From contig NC_021741.1 in assembly GCF_000422085.1 (NCBI RefSeq), positions 4,898,001 through 4,962,000 on the forward strand: a stretch of DNA of 64,000 bases, written 5' to 3'. The notes below the pieces were generated by a model. It was given only the letters and a program-made list of their open reading frames with translations, had not been told where the DNA came from and did no database searches. Shown piece after piece: positions 40,616 to 49,060 of this stretch. Source of the DNA: Serratia liquefaciens ATCC 27592 (lineage in GTDB: Bacteria; Pseudomonadota; Gammaproteobacteria; Enterobacterales; Enterobacteriaceae). Position numbers and translations under genes: made by a program. Position 1 is the stretch's first letter. Each line of letters starts with the position of its first letter.

Positions 40616-42544
40616 ATGGCTACACAAGAAAAACAGCTTGATGTCATTTGTCTCGGGCGTATCGCCGTCGATTTCTATGCACAGCAAATCGGCGCACGCC
40701 TGGAAGATGCCAGCACATTCTCAAAATATCTCGGCGGCTCTTCCGGCAATGTGGCTTACGGCACGGCCATTCAGGGTCTGAAGTCCGGCATGCTGGCCCG
40801 CGTCGGCGACGAACATATGGGCCGTTTCCTACGCGAAGAACTGCAACGCGTCGGTGCCGACACCCAAAGCCTGATTACCGACCCCCAGCGCCTGACCGGC
40901 CTGGTGATCCTCGGCATTAAAGATCAGGAAACCTTCCCGCTGATTTTCTACCGCGAAAACTGCGCCGATATGGCGTTGACGCCGGACGATATCGACGAGG
41001 CCTACATTGCATCGTCACGGGCATTGGCCATTACTGGCACCCACCTGTCGCATCCGAACACCCGCGCGGCAGTGTTGAAGGCGCTGGAATACGCCCGACG
41101 CCACGGTCTGCGCACCGCGTTGGATATCGATTATCGGCCGGTGCTGTGGGGCCTGACATCGCTGGGCGACGGTGAAACCCGTTTCGTCGAGTCAGAAAAA
41201 GTGACCCGCGAACTGCAAGAAGTGCTGCATCACTTTGATCTGATCGTCGGCACCGAAGAAGAGTTTCATATTGCCGGCGGCAGCACCGATACCCTGACCG
41301 CGTTGAAAAACGTGCGCAAGGCGACCCAGGCCACGCTGGTTTGCAAACGCGGCGCCCAGGGCTGTTCGGTATTTGAAGCGGAGATCCCGACAAGCTGGCA
41401 GCAGGTCAAACTGCACTCCGGCGTAAGGGTTGAGGTACTGAACGTACTGGGTGCGGGCGATGCCTTTATGTCCGGCCTGCTGCGCGGTTACCTGAACGAT
41501 GAAGGTTGGGATCAGGCCTGCCGCTATGCCAATGCCTGCGGCGCACTGGTGGTTTCGCGTCACGGCTGTGCGCCGGCGATGCCGACCAAGCAGGAACTGG
41601 ATGACTACCTACAGCGCGAGCAGGAAGTGAAACGTCCGGATCGCGATGCGCGGCTTAACCATCTGCACCGGGTCACTACACGCAAACAGCAGTGGCCGGA
41701 GCTGTGCGTGTTCGCTTTCGACCACCGCAAACAGCTGGCGGACATGGCGCGAGAAGCCAACGTCAGCGAGGAACGCATTCCCAAACTGAAAACCCTGCTG
41801 CTGACCGCGGCGCAACAGGCCGCCGAGGTTGCCGGGTTGCAGGGCAACAGCGGCATTCTGGCCGATACCACCTATGGGCAGGCGGCGCTGAACAGCATCA
41901 CCGGGCAGGGCTGGTGGATTGGCCGACCGATCGAGCTGCCCAGTTCACGCCCGCTACGACTGGAGCACGGCAATATTGGCTCGCAGCTGATCGACTGGCC
42001 GCAGGAGCACGTGGTGAAGTGCCTGGTGTTTTACCATCCGCATGACGCCGCCGAACTGCGTCGCGAGCAGGATGAACTGATTGGCGACGTGTATCGCGGT
42101 TGCTGCAAGTCCGGCCACGAACTGTTGCTGGAGGTGATCCTGCCGGAAAGCAACGCCGACAAGGCCGAAAGCTACTATCTGGAGATGTTGCAATATTTTT
42201 ACACGCTGGGCATCAAGCCCGACTGGTGGAAATTGCCGCCGCTGAGCGCAGAAAATTGGCAGCGGGTGGGGGCTTTGATAGAGGCGAACGATCCATTCTG
42301 CCGTGGCGTATTGATACTGGGGCTGGACTCACCGGAAGAAACGCTGAAGGCCGGTTTCGCCGCGGCGGCAGACGCCCGTTGGGTAAAAGGTTTTGCCGTC
42401 GGCCGCACCATCTTCGGCCAGCCTTCACGCCGCTGGTTGCAGGGCGAACTGGATGACGCTGGCTTAATCGAGCAGGTGAAACAAAAATACCTGACGCTGA
42501 TTGGCTTCTGGCGCCAATACCGCCCAACCTCTCACTCGTCTTAA
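40616..42544 (+). CDS. iolC: Fused 5-dehydro-2-deoxygluconokinase / 5-dehydro-2-deoxyphosphogluconate aldolase-like protein
   Basis: A 642-residue two-domain protein. Residues 1 to about 330 are a PfkB-family kinase (IolC) with the glycine-rich KYLGGSSGNVAYGTA and the catalytic NVLGAGDAFMSGLLRGYL (about 277-294). Residues about 345-640 form a DUF2090 domain beginning QWPELCVFAFDHRKQLADMA and containing GRTIFGQPSRRW; in fused proteins this domain is taken to be the aldolase, replacing IolJ. The two would convert 2-deoxy-5-keto-gluconate to dihydroxyacetone phosphate and malonate semialdehyde. No separate iolJ is seen in the window. The ATG follows AGAAGGAAA. Confidence 0.93.
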   Translation: MATQEKQLDVICLGRIAVDFYAQQIGARLEDASTFSKYLGGSSGNVAYGTAIQGLKSGMLARVGDEHMGRFLREELQRVGADTQSLITDPQRLTGLVILGIKDQETFPLIFYRENCADMALTPDDIDEAYIASSRALAITGTHLSHPNTRAAVLKALEYARRHGLRTALDIDYRPVLWGLTSLGDGETRFVESEKVTRELQEVLHHFDLIVGTEEEFHIAGGSTDTLTALKNVRKATQATLVCKRGAQGCSVFEAEIPTSWQQVKLHSGVRVEVLNVLGAGDAFMSGLLRGYLNDEGWDQACRYANACGALVVSRHGCAPAMPTKQELDDYLQREQEVKRPDRDARLNHLHRVTTRKQQWPELCVFAFDHRKQLADMAREANVSEERIPKLKTLLLTAAQQAAEVAGLQGNSGILADTTYGQAALNSITGQGWWIGRPIELPSSRPLRLEHGNIGSQLIDWPQEHVVKCLVFYHPHDAAELRREQDELIGDVYRGCCKSGHELLLEVILPESNADKAESYYLEMLQYFYTLGIKPDWWKLPPLSAENWQRVGALIEANDPFCRGVLILGLDSPEETLKAGFAAAADARWVKGFAVGRTIFGQPSRRWLQGELDDAGLIEQVKQKYLTLIGFWRQYRPTSHSS

Positions 42545-42556
42545 TCGACAAACCCT

Positions 42557-42595
42557 CCCCTTAAACGATTTTCGCCGCTTTAAGGGGATTTTTTT
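42557..42595 (+). terminator. iolC terminator
   Basis: CCCCTTAAA (42557-42565) pairs with TTTAAGGGG (42579-42587), followed by ATTTTTTT. Strong intrinsic terminator 12 bases after the stop. Confidence 0.9.
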
Positions 42596-42647
42596 GCCGG
42601 TTTTCTGTGAAGTAACGCAACTTGCAATCGAATAAATCGCTTTTTGG

Positions 42648-42662
42648 TGAAATGAAACTTCC
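42648..42662. promoter_or_regulatory. Candidate degenerate IolR site upstream of iolR
   Basis: TGAAA-TGAAAC-TTCCG has the same spacing as the TGAAA-N6-TTTCA dyad but an imperfect right half. It lies about 80 bp before the iolR start and could serve autoregulation. Confidence 0.3.
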
Positions 42663-42740
42663 GCTCCATCTGTTAGAATGAGCTGTCAATAATTCAGGCG
42701 TCAGGCCAATACGCCTTAGCCCACACTGCGAGCCGAATGG

Positions 42741-43577
42741 ATGAACAACCCAACTCAACTTTCGCTGTTACAGGACGAGATCCGCCACCGTTATGAAACG
42801 CTGAGCAAGCGTTTGAAACAGGTGGCGCGTTACATTTTGGATAACAGTAACAGCATTGCTTTCGATACCGTCGCCTCCATCGCCGCACAGGCCAGCGTCC
42901 CGCCGTCGACCCTGATCCGCTTTGCCAACGCGTTTGGCTTCAGCGGTTTCAACGAAATGAAACAGGTTTTTCGCCAGCACCTGATGGAAGAAACGGTCAA
43001 CTATACCGAGCGGGCCCGCCTGTTTCGCCAGACCTCTACCGACGATAACGTTGCGCCGGAAAAGCCGGCGGAAATTCTTAACGTTTTCACCATGGTCAAT
43101 GCTCAGGCCCTGCAACAGCTGGCGATGCAAACCAGCCCCGAGCAGTTGGATCGCGCGGTTGAGTTGCTGAACAACGCCGAAAATATCTACGTGATCGGTC
43201 TGCGTCGTTCATTCAGCGTCGCCTCGTACCTCACCTATGCCTTGCGTCACCTGGAGCGCCGAGCCTTTCTGATCGACGGTTTGGGCGGCATGTTTACCGA
43301 GCAACTCAGCATGGTGAAACCCAATGACGTCGTGATCGCCATCAGCTATTCGCCGTATGCGCAGGAAGCGTTGGAGCTGGTGGAGTTGGGCGCCAAGCGT
43401 GGCGCACAGCAGATTGCCATTACCGACAGCCAGGTCAGCCCGCTGGCCGCCTTCAGCGACGTGTGCTTTGTGGTGCGCGAAGCGCAGGTGGACGGTTTCC
43501 GCTCCCAGGTCGCCTCTATGTGTCTGGCGCAAACCCTGGCGGTATCGCTGGCGCTGAATAACGCCAAAGAAGAGTAA
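42741..43577 (+). CDS. iolR: RpiR-family transcriptional regulator of inositol genes
   Basis: A 278-residue protein with an N-terminal RpiR helix-turn-helix domain (about 5-80, IRHRYETLSKRLKQVARYIL to IRFANAFGFSGFNEMKQVFR) and a C-terminal SIS sugar-phosphate-binding domain (about 125-260, IYVIGLRRSFSVASYLTYAL and VVIAISYSPYAQEALEL). By context it is the inositol repressor, probably sensing a phosphorylated intermediate such as the IolC product. It stands alone between the iolC terminator and the iolR/iolB terminator. Confidence 0.88.
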   Translation: MNNPTQLSLLQDEIRHRYETLSKRLKQVARYILDNSNSIAFDTVASIAAQASVPPSTLIRFANAFGFSGFNEMKQVFRQHLMEETVNYTERARLFRQTSTDDNVAPEKPAEILNVFTMVNAQALQQLAMQTSPEQLDRAVELLNNAENIYVIGLRRSFSVASYLTYALRHLERRAFLIDGLGGMFTEQLSMVKPNDVVIAISYSPYAQEALELVELGAKRGAQQIAITDSQVSPLAAFSDVCFVVREAQVDGFRSQVASMCLAQTLAVSLALNNAKEE

Positions 43578-43594
43578 TACGGGCAGGATCAACA

Positions 43595-43614
43595 AGGCCC
43601 GGCTAGCCGGGCCT
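43595..43614. terminator. Bidirectional terminator between iolR and iolB
   Basis: AGGCCCGG-CTAG-CCGGGCCT is a perfect palindrome between convergent genes. No long T-run follows on either strand. Confidence 0.65.
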
Positions 43615-43622
43615 GATGCGAA

Positions 43623-44444
43623 TTATTTCGCCGCTGGGTATCCGTCGCTATTAATCCAGGCGTGGTCTTTTTCCCAGGTGAATTTCCACAGGCGCACCGG
43701 CCCGGCCATCACGTTGAGATAGTAGTTGTCGTAACCGGCCAGCGTTGCCACCGGGTGGTAGCCGCGCGGCACCTTGACCACGTCGCGGTTATAGACCGCC
43801 ATGCACTCGTCCAGCGACCTGTCGTCGGTATAGACCCGTTGCATGCAAAAGCCCTGTTCCGGCTGGATCCGGTGATAGTAAGTCTCTTCCAGATAGGTTT
43901 CATCCGGCGAATCTTCCTGATCGTGTTTGTGGCTAGGGTAAGAGCTGGTATTGCCCTCATCCGTGTACACTTCCACCACCAACAGGCTGTCGGCCGGCGC
44001 GCTGTCCGGCAAGATATTGTGTACCAGACGCTGATTGCGCCCTTTACCGCGCCGCTCTACGCCCACGTCTGCCGGAGTGATCAGCCGCGATGGCAGGTGC
44101 CCGTGGCCCGGCGCGCTGCAAACCGCCAACTCCAAAGCACTTTCCGCGCGCACTTCAATTCGATCGTGATGCGGCACATACACCGCATAAGGCGGGGTGC
44201 GCTCAAACGGGCTCATCCGTTTACCGATGCTCGGGTATTCCGCTCGCAGGGTAGCGACAGAAGCGATACCGGCGACCAGCACCAGGCACAGTTCTTTGTC
44301 GCCGCTTTCCAACTGCAGCGACTGACCGGCTTCGAGACGATAGACGTCAAACCCGACAAAGCGCCAGTCGGCATTCTCCGGGGTGACGTGCTGGATGCGC
44401 CCCTCGGCATTTGGCTGCTGACATTTGGCGAGCAATGAAGACAT
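43623..44444 (-). CDS. iolB: 5-deoxy-glucuronate isomerase
   Basis: The protein is 273 residues from ATG at 44444 (MSSLLAKCQQPNAEGRIQHV), after GGGAG. It is a KduI/IolB bicupin enzyme that converts 5-deoxy-glucuronate to 2-deoxy-5-keto-gluconate. Metal-site residues are seen in SYPSHKHDQEDSPDETYLEE (about 165-184) and the later YHPVATLAGYDNYYLNVMAG. It follows iolA on the same strand; the 178-bp gap between them is filled by a composite ERIC repeat. Confidence 0.94.
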   Translation of the reverse strand: MSSLLAKCQQPNAEGRIQHVTPENADWRFVGFDVYRLEAGQSLQLESGDKELCLVLVAGIASVATLRAEYPSIGKRMSPFERTPPYAVYVPHHDRIEVRAESALELAVCSAPGHGHLPSRLITPADVGVERRGKGRNQRLVHNILPDSAPADSLLVVEVYTDEGNTSSYPSHKHDQEDSPDETYLEETYYHRIQPEQGFCMQRVYTDDRSLDECMAVYNRDVVKVPRGYHPVATLAGYDNYYLNVMAGPVRLWKFTWEKDHAWINSDGYPAAK

Positions 44445-44468
44445 GGTAATTCTCCCAATTAAGTATGA

Positions 44469-44617
44469 ATAGACCCCAAATAATTGGCGTTGCATCATCG
44501 TAGGGGCGCTGCATGCCGCGCCCGCATTAATCGGGGCGAATTTATTCGCCCCCTACAGGGTGACTGGGCCAAATACACGCAGCCAACACAGATGCGGCTT
44601 GAAAGACGACGGGTATA
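44469..44617. repeat. ERIC element with an internal 57-bp insertion
   Basis: The left end AGACCCCAAATAATTGGCGT and right end GCTTGAAAGACGACGGGTATA-like termini are ERIC. Between them, 44500-44556 is a different palindromic unit (see next entry) that replaces much of the ERIC core; the remaining core is GTGACTGGGCC. It lies between the iolA stop (44623) and the iolB start. Confidence 0.75.
44500..44556. repeat. GTAGGGGCG palindromic repeat nested in ERIC
   Basis: A 57-bp unit opening GTAGGGGCGC and closing CGCCCCCTAC, with an inner hairpin GGGGCGAATTTATTCGCCCC. A related unit, in the other orientation, is at 49001-49043. Confidence 0.65.
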
Positions 44618-44622
44618 GTGCC

Positions 44623-46128
44623 TTAACCCAGCGTAGGCATACTGTATTCAGACACCGTTTGCTGCCCGGTTGGCCAGCGGGCGGTGGCGGTTTTCATCCG
44701 GGTGTAGAAACGCACGCCGTCGGTACCGTGAACGTTTAATGCACCGAACACCGAGCGCTTCCAGCCACCAAAGCTGTGGAACGCCATCGGGACAGGCACC
44801 GGGACGTTGACCCCCACCATGCCGGCCTGCACTTCCTGCACGAACTGGCGCGCATAGTGACCGTTACTGGTAAAGATAGCGCTGCCGTTACCAAATTCAT
44901 GGCTATTCACCGTATCGATGGCGGTCTGGTAGTCCGGCACGCGGACAATGCCCAACACCGGCCCGAAGATCTCTTCACGATAGATACGCATTTCCGGCGT
45001 AACGTGGTCAAACAGGGTACCGCCAACGTAGTAGCCGTCCGGGTAACCCGCCACCTGATAGTTGCGGCCATCGGCCACCAGGGTAGCGCCCTCTTCCACG
45101 CCCAGATCGATATAACCCAGGACTTTCTTCTGGTGCGCCGAGGATACCAGCGGCCCCATCTCGTTTTCTTCGCCACCCTGTTTAAGCCCTGGACCAACGC
45201 GCAGCTGAGCGATCAGCGGCTTCAGTCTGGCAATCAGTTTATCGGCCGTGTCGTCGCCGACGACCACCGCCACCGGCAACGCCATGCAACGCTCGCCGGC
45301 CGAGCCGAATGCGCCGCCCATCAGGGCATTGACCGTCGCGTCCAGATCGGCGTCAGGCATGATGATGGCCTGGTTTTTCGCCGCGCCGAAGGCCTGCACC
45401 CGCTTGCCGTGGGCACTGGCGGTAGTATAGATATGTTCAGCCACCGCAGAGGAGCCGACAAAGCTCACCGCCTGAATGTGGGGATCGGTGCACAGCTGCG
45501 CGGCTTCTTCGTTTGCGCAATGCACCACGTTGAATACGCCGTCCGGCAGCCCGGCTTCTTTCAGCAGTTCGGCCATGCGAACCGAGGCCGAAGGCACCAG
45601 CGCCGGGGGCTTGAGCACAAAGGTATTGCCGCAGGCCAGCGCGATAGGGAACATCCACATCGGCACCATCGCCGGGAAGTTAAAGGGGGTGATACCCGCG
45701 ACCACGCCCAATGGCTGCATCAGCGAGAAGCTGTCAACGCCGCTGCCGACGTCCGCAGAATATTCGCCCTTGATCAGATGTGGAATGCCGCAAGCAAATT
45801 CCACCACTTCGATGCCGCGGGTCAGTTCGCCCAGCGCATCGGAATACACCTTGCCATGCTCGCTGACAATCAGCGCCGCCAGCTCGTCGCGATGCTGTTC
45901 CAGCAGCGCCTTAAAATTGAACATGATGCGCGCACGGCGCAGCGGTGTGGTGCGCGACCAGTCGGCAAATGCCTGGTGGGCCACGTCAATGGCCTGCTTC
46001 ACCTCGGCGGCAGTGCTCTGCGTCACGCGGCGTTCAACCTGCCCGGAAGCCGGATTATGCACGTCGACGGTTTGATTGCTGCTGCTCAGGCACACCTGCC
46101 CGCCAATAAAGTTACCCACGGTTTTCAT
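44623..46128 (-). CDS. iolA: Methylmalonate-semialdehyde dehydrogenase (malonic semialdehyde oxidation)
   Basis: A 501-residue CoA-acylating aldehyde dehydrogenase. In inositol catabolism it turns malonate semialdehyde into acetyl-CoA and CO2. It has the NAD-binding region ITPFNFPAMVPMWMFPIALA (about 147-166), FVGSSAVAEHIY, and the catalytic cysteine in FGSAGERCMALP (about 285), which lacks the general-base glutamate of ordinary ALDHs as usual for MMSDH. It is the first gene of iolAB and divergent from iolT. Confidence 0.94.
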   Translation of the reverse strand: MKTVGNFIGGQVCLSSSNQTVDVHNPASGQVERRVTQSTAAEVKQAIDVAHQAFADWSRTTPLRRARIMFNFKALLEQHRDELAALIVSEHGKVYSDALGELTRGIEVVEFACGIPHLIKGEYSADVGSGVDSFSLMQPLGVVAGITPFNFPAMVPMWMFPIALACGNTFVLKPPALVPSASVRMAELLKEAGLPDGVFNVVHCANEEAAQLCTDPHIQAVSFVGSSAVAEHIYTTASAHGKRVQAFGAAKNQAIIMPDADLDATVNALMGGAFGSAGERCMALPVAVVVGDDTADKLIARLKPLIAQLRVGPGLKQGGEENEMGPLVSSAHQKKVLGYIDLGVEEGATLVADGRNYQVAGYPDGYYVGGTLFDHVTPEMRIYREEIFGPVLGIVRVPDYQTAIDTVNSHEFGNGSAIFTSNGHYARQFVQEVQAGMVGVNVPVPVPMAFHSFGGWKRSVFGALNVHGTDGVRFYTRMKTATARWPTGQQTVSEYSMPTLG

Positions 46129-46681
46129 GTCTCACCCTCTTTTAAGTCCGCTGTCGCCTGACCGTCTGCGGCCGTAGCGTTTTCATCACACCGCTTGCCG
46201 GAGACTGCCCGCAAGCAGGCTAAATCCTGACCGGATGAAGCAAACTCTATTTCATTGAAAAAAAAGTTTCAAATAAATTATTTTAGAAAATTTGTTTTTA
46301 GTGCGGAAGGTCGCAGTTTTGCCACATCACCGTGCAAGGCCATTACATGAAGGAAAAAAAGCGGTCCCTGTGTTCACGCGCCAACGGCAGGGAATTAGCC
46401 CTGACTTTTATACAGAAACAGGCAGCCCACGGGGAAAGACGACCCGGCCAGACGCTAAAGGATCGCGCGGTAACGCTTGAGGGGCATTTGCGGTTTTTTT
46501 TGAACTGGATCTAAAAATCAATATTTCATTATTCACTAATTATGAAATAAATGTTCTTGTTTACCGAAGCGTTAATTCGACTATCACCGCCTTAATGACA
46601 GGCAGGGTCCAACCCCTTCCGCCTCCTCTTCCCTACAACCAACAGCGCGGGTGGAAGCCAGGAAAAAAATCGGAGCAACAC
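46129..46681. promoter_or_regulatory. iolA / iolT divergent regulatory region
   Basis: A 553-bp interval that is strongly AT-rich around 46250-46310 and 46500-46570. It contains TTGAAA-AAAAAG-TTTCAA (46255-46272) near iolA, and an outward dyad TTTCAT..ATGAAA (about 46524-46547) nearer iolT. No convincing gene is seen in it. Confidence 0.55.
46255..46272. promoter_or_regulatory. Candidate IolR operator 2
   Basis: TTGAAA, spacer AAAAAG, TTTCAA: the same TGAAA-N6-TTTCA core and spacing as in the iolD/iolC region. It lies about 127 bp upstream of the iolA start. Confidence 0.55.
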
Positions 46682-48109
46682 ATGTCATCTCAGCGTAAGC
46701 ATAATACCGGGTACATACTGCGAATATGCGGCATTGCGGCACTTGGCGGCATTTTGTTCGGCTACGACACCGCCGTGATCTCCGGCGCGATCGAATCCCT
46801 GAAAACCTATTTTAATCTCAGCCCCGCCGAAACCGGCTGGGCCGTTTCCAACGTGGTGATCGGCTGCGTGGTCGGTGCCTTTGCCGCCGGGCCACTGGCC
46901 GGGCGATATGGTCGTAAGAAGGCCCTGATGCTGGCGGCAGTGCTGTTCACCATTTCGGCAGTGGGTTCTTCACTGGCGCCAACTTTCACCTGGTTTGTGA
47001 TTTACCGCATTATCGGCGGTTTGGCGGTGGGTATCGCCGCGACCGTTTCGCCGATGTACATGTCGGAAGTCTCACCCAAAGACATGCGCGGCCGTGCGCT
47101 CAGCATGCAGCAATTCGCCATCGTGTTCGGCCAAATCGTGATCTTCTACGTTAACTTCAAAATCGCCAGCATCGCCAGTGAAGCCTGGCTGGTGGAGATG
47201 GGCTGGCGCTGGATGTTCGCCTCCGGCGTGCTGCCCTGCATCCTGTTTTGCATTTTGGTATTTATCATTCCAGAGTCGCCACGCTGGAGCGTGATGGTCG
47301 GCCGGGACGATCAGGCGCTGGCGATGCTGACCAAAGTGTCCAACGCCGAACATGCGAAAAAAGTGCTGCAGGAAATCAAAGACTCGATAAAACAGGATCA
47401 GCAAGCCAGCCAGAAAAAACTCAGCTATGCCGATAAACGGGTACGCTTCATTCTGTTCGTTGGCTGCATGATCGCCATGCTGCAGCAGGTCACCGGGGTT
47501 AACGTAATGATGTATTACGCGCCGGTGGTGCTGAAAACCGTCACCATAAACGCGCAGGAAGCGCTGTTCCAAACCATCTGGATCGGCGTGATGCAGTTGG
47601 TCGGTTCCGTCATCGGTGCCATGTTGATGGATCGCATGGGCCGCATCCCACTGATGCGTTGGGGTACGCTGGGCGTCATCGCCGGCCTGCTGATCACCTC
47701 CTATGCGCTCTATACCGAGGCCACCGGCTACTTCGCGCTGTTTGGCATGCTGTTCTTTATGGTGTTCTATGCGCTGTCGTGGGGCGTGGGCGCCTGGGTC
47801 CTGGTGTCAGAAATCTTCCCCAATCGCATGCGCTCTCAGGGCATGAGCATCGCCGTCGGCTGTATGTGGCTGGCCAACTTTGTCGTGTCTCAGACCTTCC
47901 CGATGATCAACGATAACCCTTATCTGTTCTCAAGCTTCCACGGTGCCTTCCCGATGTGGGTGTTCGCCGTCTGCTGCCTGTTCAGTTACTGGTTTATCGG
48001 CCGCTATATTCCTGAAACACGAGGGGTATCGCTGGAAAAAATGGAGGACGTGGTCATGGCAAAACGCTATCGCCAACCTCAACCCGAAATACAACGCACG
48101 CCGCTATAG
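46682..48109 (+). CDS. iolT: Myo-inositol MFS transporter (sugar porter family)
   Basis: The protein is 475 residues from ATG at 46682 (MSSQRKHNTGYILRICGIAA); the frame is open upstream but has no better start. It has twelve membrane segments and the sugar-porter signatures GGILFGYDTAVISGA (about 20-34), GRYGRKKALM, PESPRWSVMVGRD and PETRGVSLEKME. Context makes it the inositol importer, similar to IolT-type symporters; substrate is inferred from the cluster. It is followed after 46 bp by an iolI-like gene on the same strand. Confidence 0.88.
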   Translation: MSSQRKHNTGYILRICGIAALGGILFGYDTAVISGAIESLKTYFNLSPAETGWAVSNVVIGCVVGAFAAGPLAGRYGRKKALMLAAVLFTISAVGSSLAPTFTWFVIYRIIGGLAVGIAATVSPMYMSEVSPKDMRGRALSMQQFAIVFGQIVIFYVNFKIASIASEAWLVEMGWRWMFASGVLPCILFCILVFIIPESPRWSVMVGRDDQALAMLTKVSNAEHAKKVLQEIKDSIKQDQQASQKKLSYADKRVRFILFVGCMIAMLQQVTGVNVMMYYAPVVLKTVTINAQEALFQTIWIGVMQLVGSVIGAMLMDRMGRIPLMRWGTLGVIAGLLITSYALYTEATGYFALFGMLFFMVFYALSWGVGAWVLVSEIFPNRMRSQGMSIAVGCMWLANFVVSQTFPMINDNPYLFSSFHGAFPMWVFAVCCLFSYWFIGRYIPETRGVSLEKMEDVVMAKRYRQPQPEIQRTPL

Positions 48110-48155
48110 ACCTGTAAATATCAGGCTTTATCAACTCATTCAGGAGTAATGCATC

Positions 48156-48992
48156 ATGACCATTGCGCCAGACCGTTTTTGCATCAACCGCAAGATCGCG
48201 CCAAATCTCGATTTGGAACAGTTTTTCAGCCTGGTGAAAAAGTGCGGGCTCAACAAAGTAGAGCTACGCAACGATATGCCGAGCGGCAAGGTGACCGATA
48301 ACCTGAGCAACGATCAATTAAATGCGTTGGCAGAAAAATACGGTATCGAAATCGTCACCATTAACGCGCTCGGCATGTTTAACCTGCTGGACGATCAAGC
48401 CGCGTTGCTGAAAAACGCCGAGGCGCTGTTGTCACAAGCTCAGGCAATCCGCAGCAAGGCGCTGGTACTGTGCCCGCATTGCAGCGCGGGCGATAACCGC
48501 AGCGAAGAGCAGAAAAAAACCGACACGCTGGCGGCCCTTAAGCTGCTGGCTCCGCTGTTCAGGCAATACGGTGTACAGGGCTATGTGGAGCCGTTGGGGT
48601 TCGGTATCAGCTCACTGCGCTCATCGCTGCTGACGCAGTCCCTGATCCGGGATTCTGGCGCGCCGTACAAAATCGTGCTGGATACCTTCCACCACTATTT
48701 AAGCGACGTCACGCAGCCTGAATTTGATGCGCAAATTCAGATCGACGGCATTGGGCTGGTGCACCTTTCCGGGGTGGAAGATCTGCGTGCTAAAAGCGCA
48801 TTAAGCGACGAAGAACGCATCATGCTGAGCGATAAAGATCGGCTGGAGAGCAAAAAGCAGGTGCAGGATCTGGAGCGCCTGGGCTACACCGGCATTTACG
48901 CCTTCGAGCCGTTTTCGTCGCAACTGGACAGCTGGACGGCAGCGGATATAGAACGTGAAATCCGTCAGAGCATCGCTCTGCTGCAAGGGTAG
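48156..48992 (+). CDS. IolI-like TIM-barrel protein (possible 2-keto-myo-inositol isomerase)
   Basis: A 278-residue xylose-isomerase-like TIM barrel. Likely metal-site segments are GYVEPLGFG (about 145-153), IVLDTFHHYLSD (about 174-185) and FEPFSSQ near the end. Family members in inositol clusters (IolI) interconvert inosose isomers so that other inositols can be used. AGGAG precedes the ATG. It forms an operon with iolT. It differs from the IolH-like protein at 36139-37023, so the island carries three barrel proteins with IolE. The exact reaction is inferred. Confidence 0.75.
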   Translation: MTIAPDRFCINRKIAPNLDLEQFFSLVKKCGLNKVELRNDMPSGKVTDNLSNDQLNALAEKYGIEIVTINALGMFNLLDDQAALLKNAEALLSQAQAIRSKALVLCPHCSAGDNRSEEQKKTDTLAALKLLAPLFRQYGVQGYVEPLGFGISSLRSSLLTQSLIRDSGAPYKIVLDTFHHYLSDVTQPEFDAQIQIDGIGLVHLSGVEDLRAKSALSDEERIMLSDKDRLESKKQVQDLERLGYTGIYAFEPFSSQLDSWTAADIEREIRQSIALLQG

Positions 48993-49000
48993 CGGCCGCA

Positions 49001-49043
49001 AAGGGGCGAGCATGCTCGCCCCTGATTTAACCGGGCGCCCCTA
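49001..49043. repeat. Palindromic GGGGCGAG-CATG-CTCGCCCC unit, related to 44500-44556
   Basis: AGGGGCGAGCATGCTCGCCCCT (49002-49023) is a perfect palindrome followed by GATTTAACCGGGCGCCCCTAC. It sits between the convergent iolI-like gene and fetB, and may act as a terminator for both. Confidence 0.6.
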
Positions 49044-49060
49044 CCCTTATTTTCTCCAGA

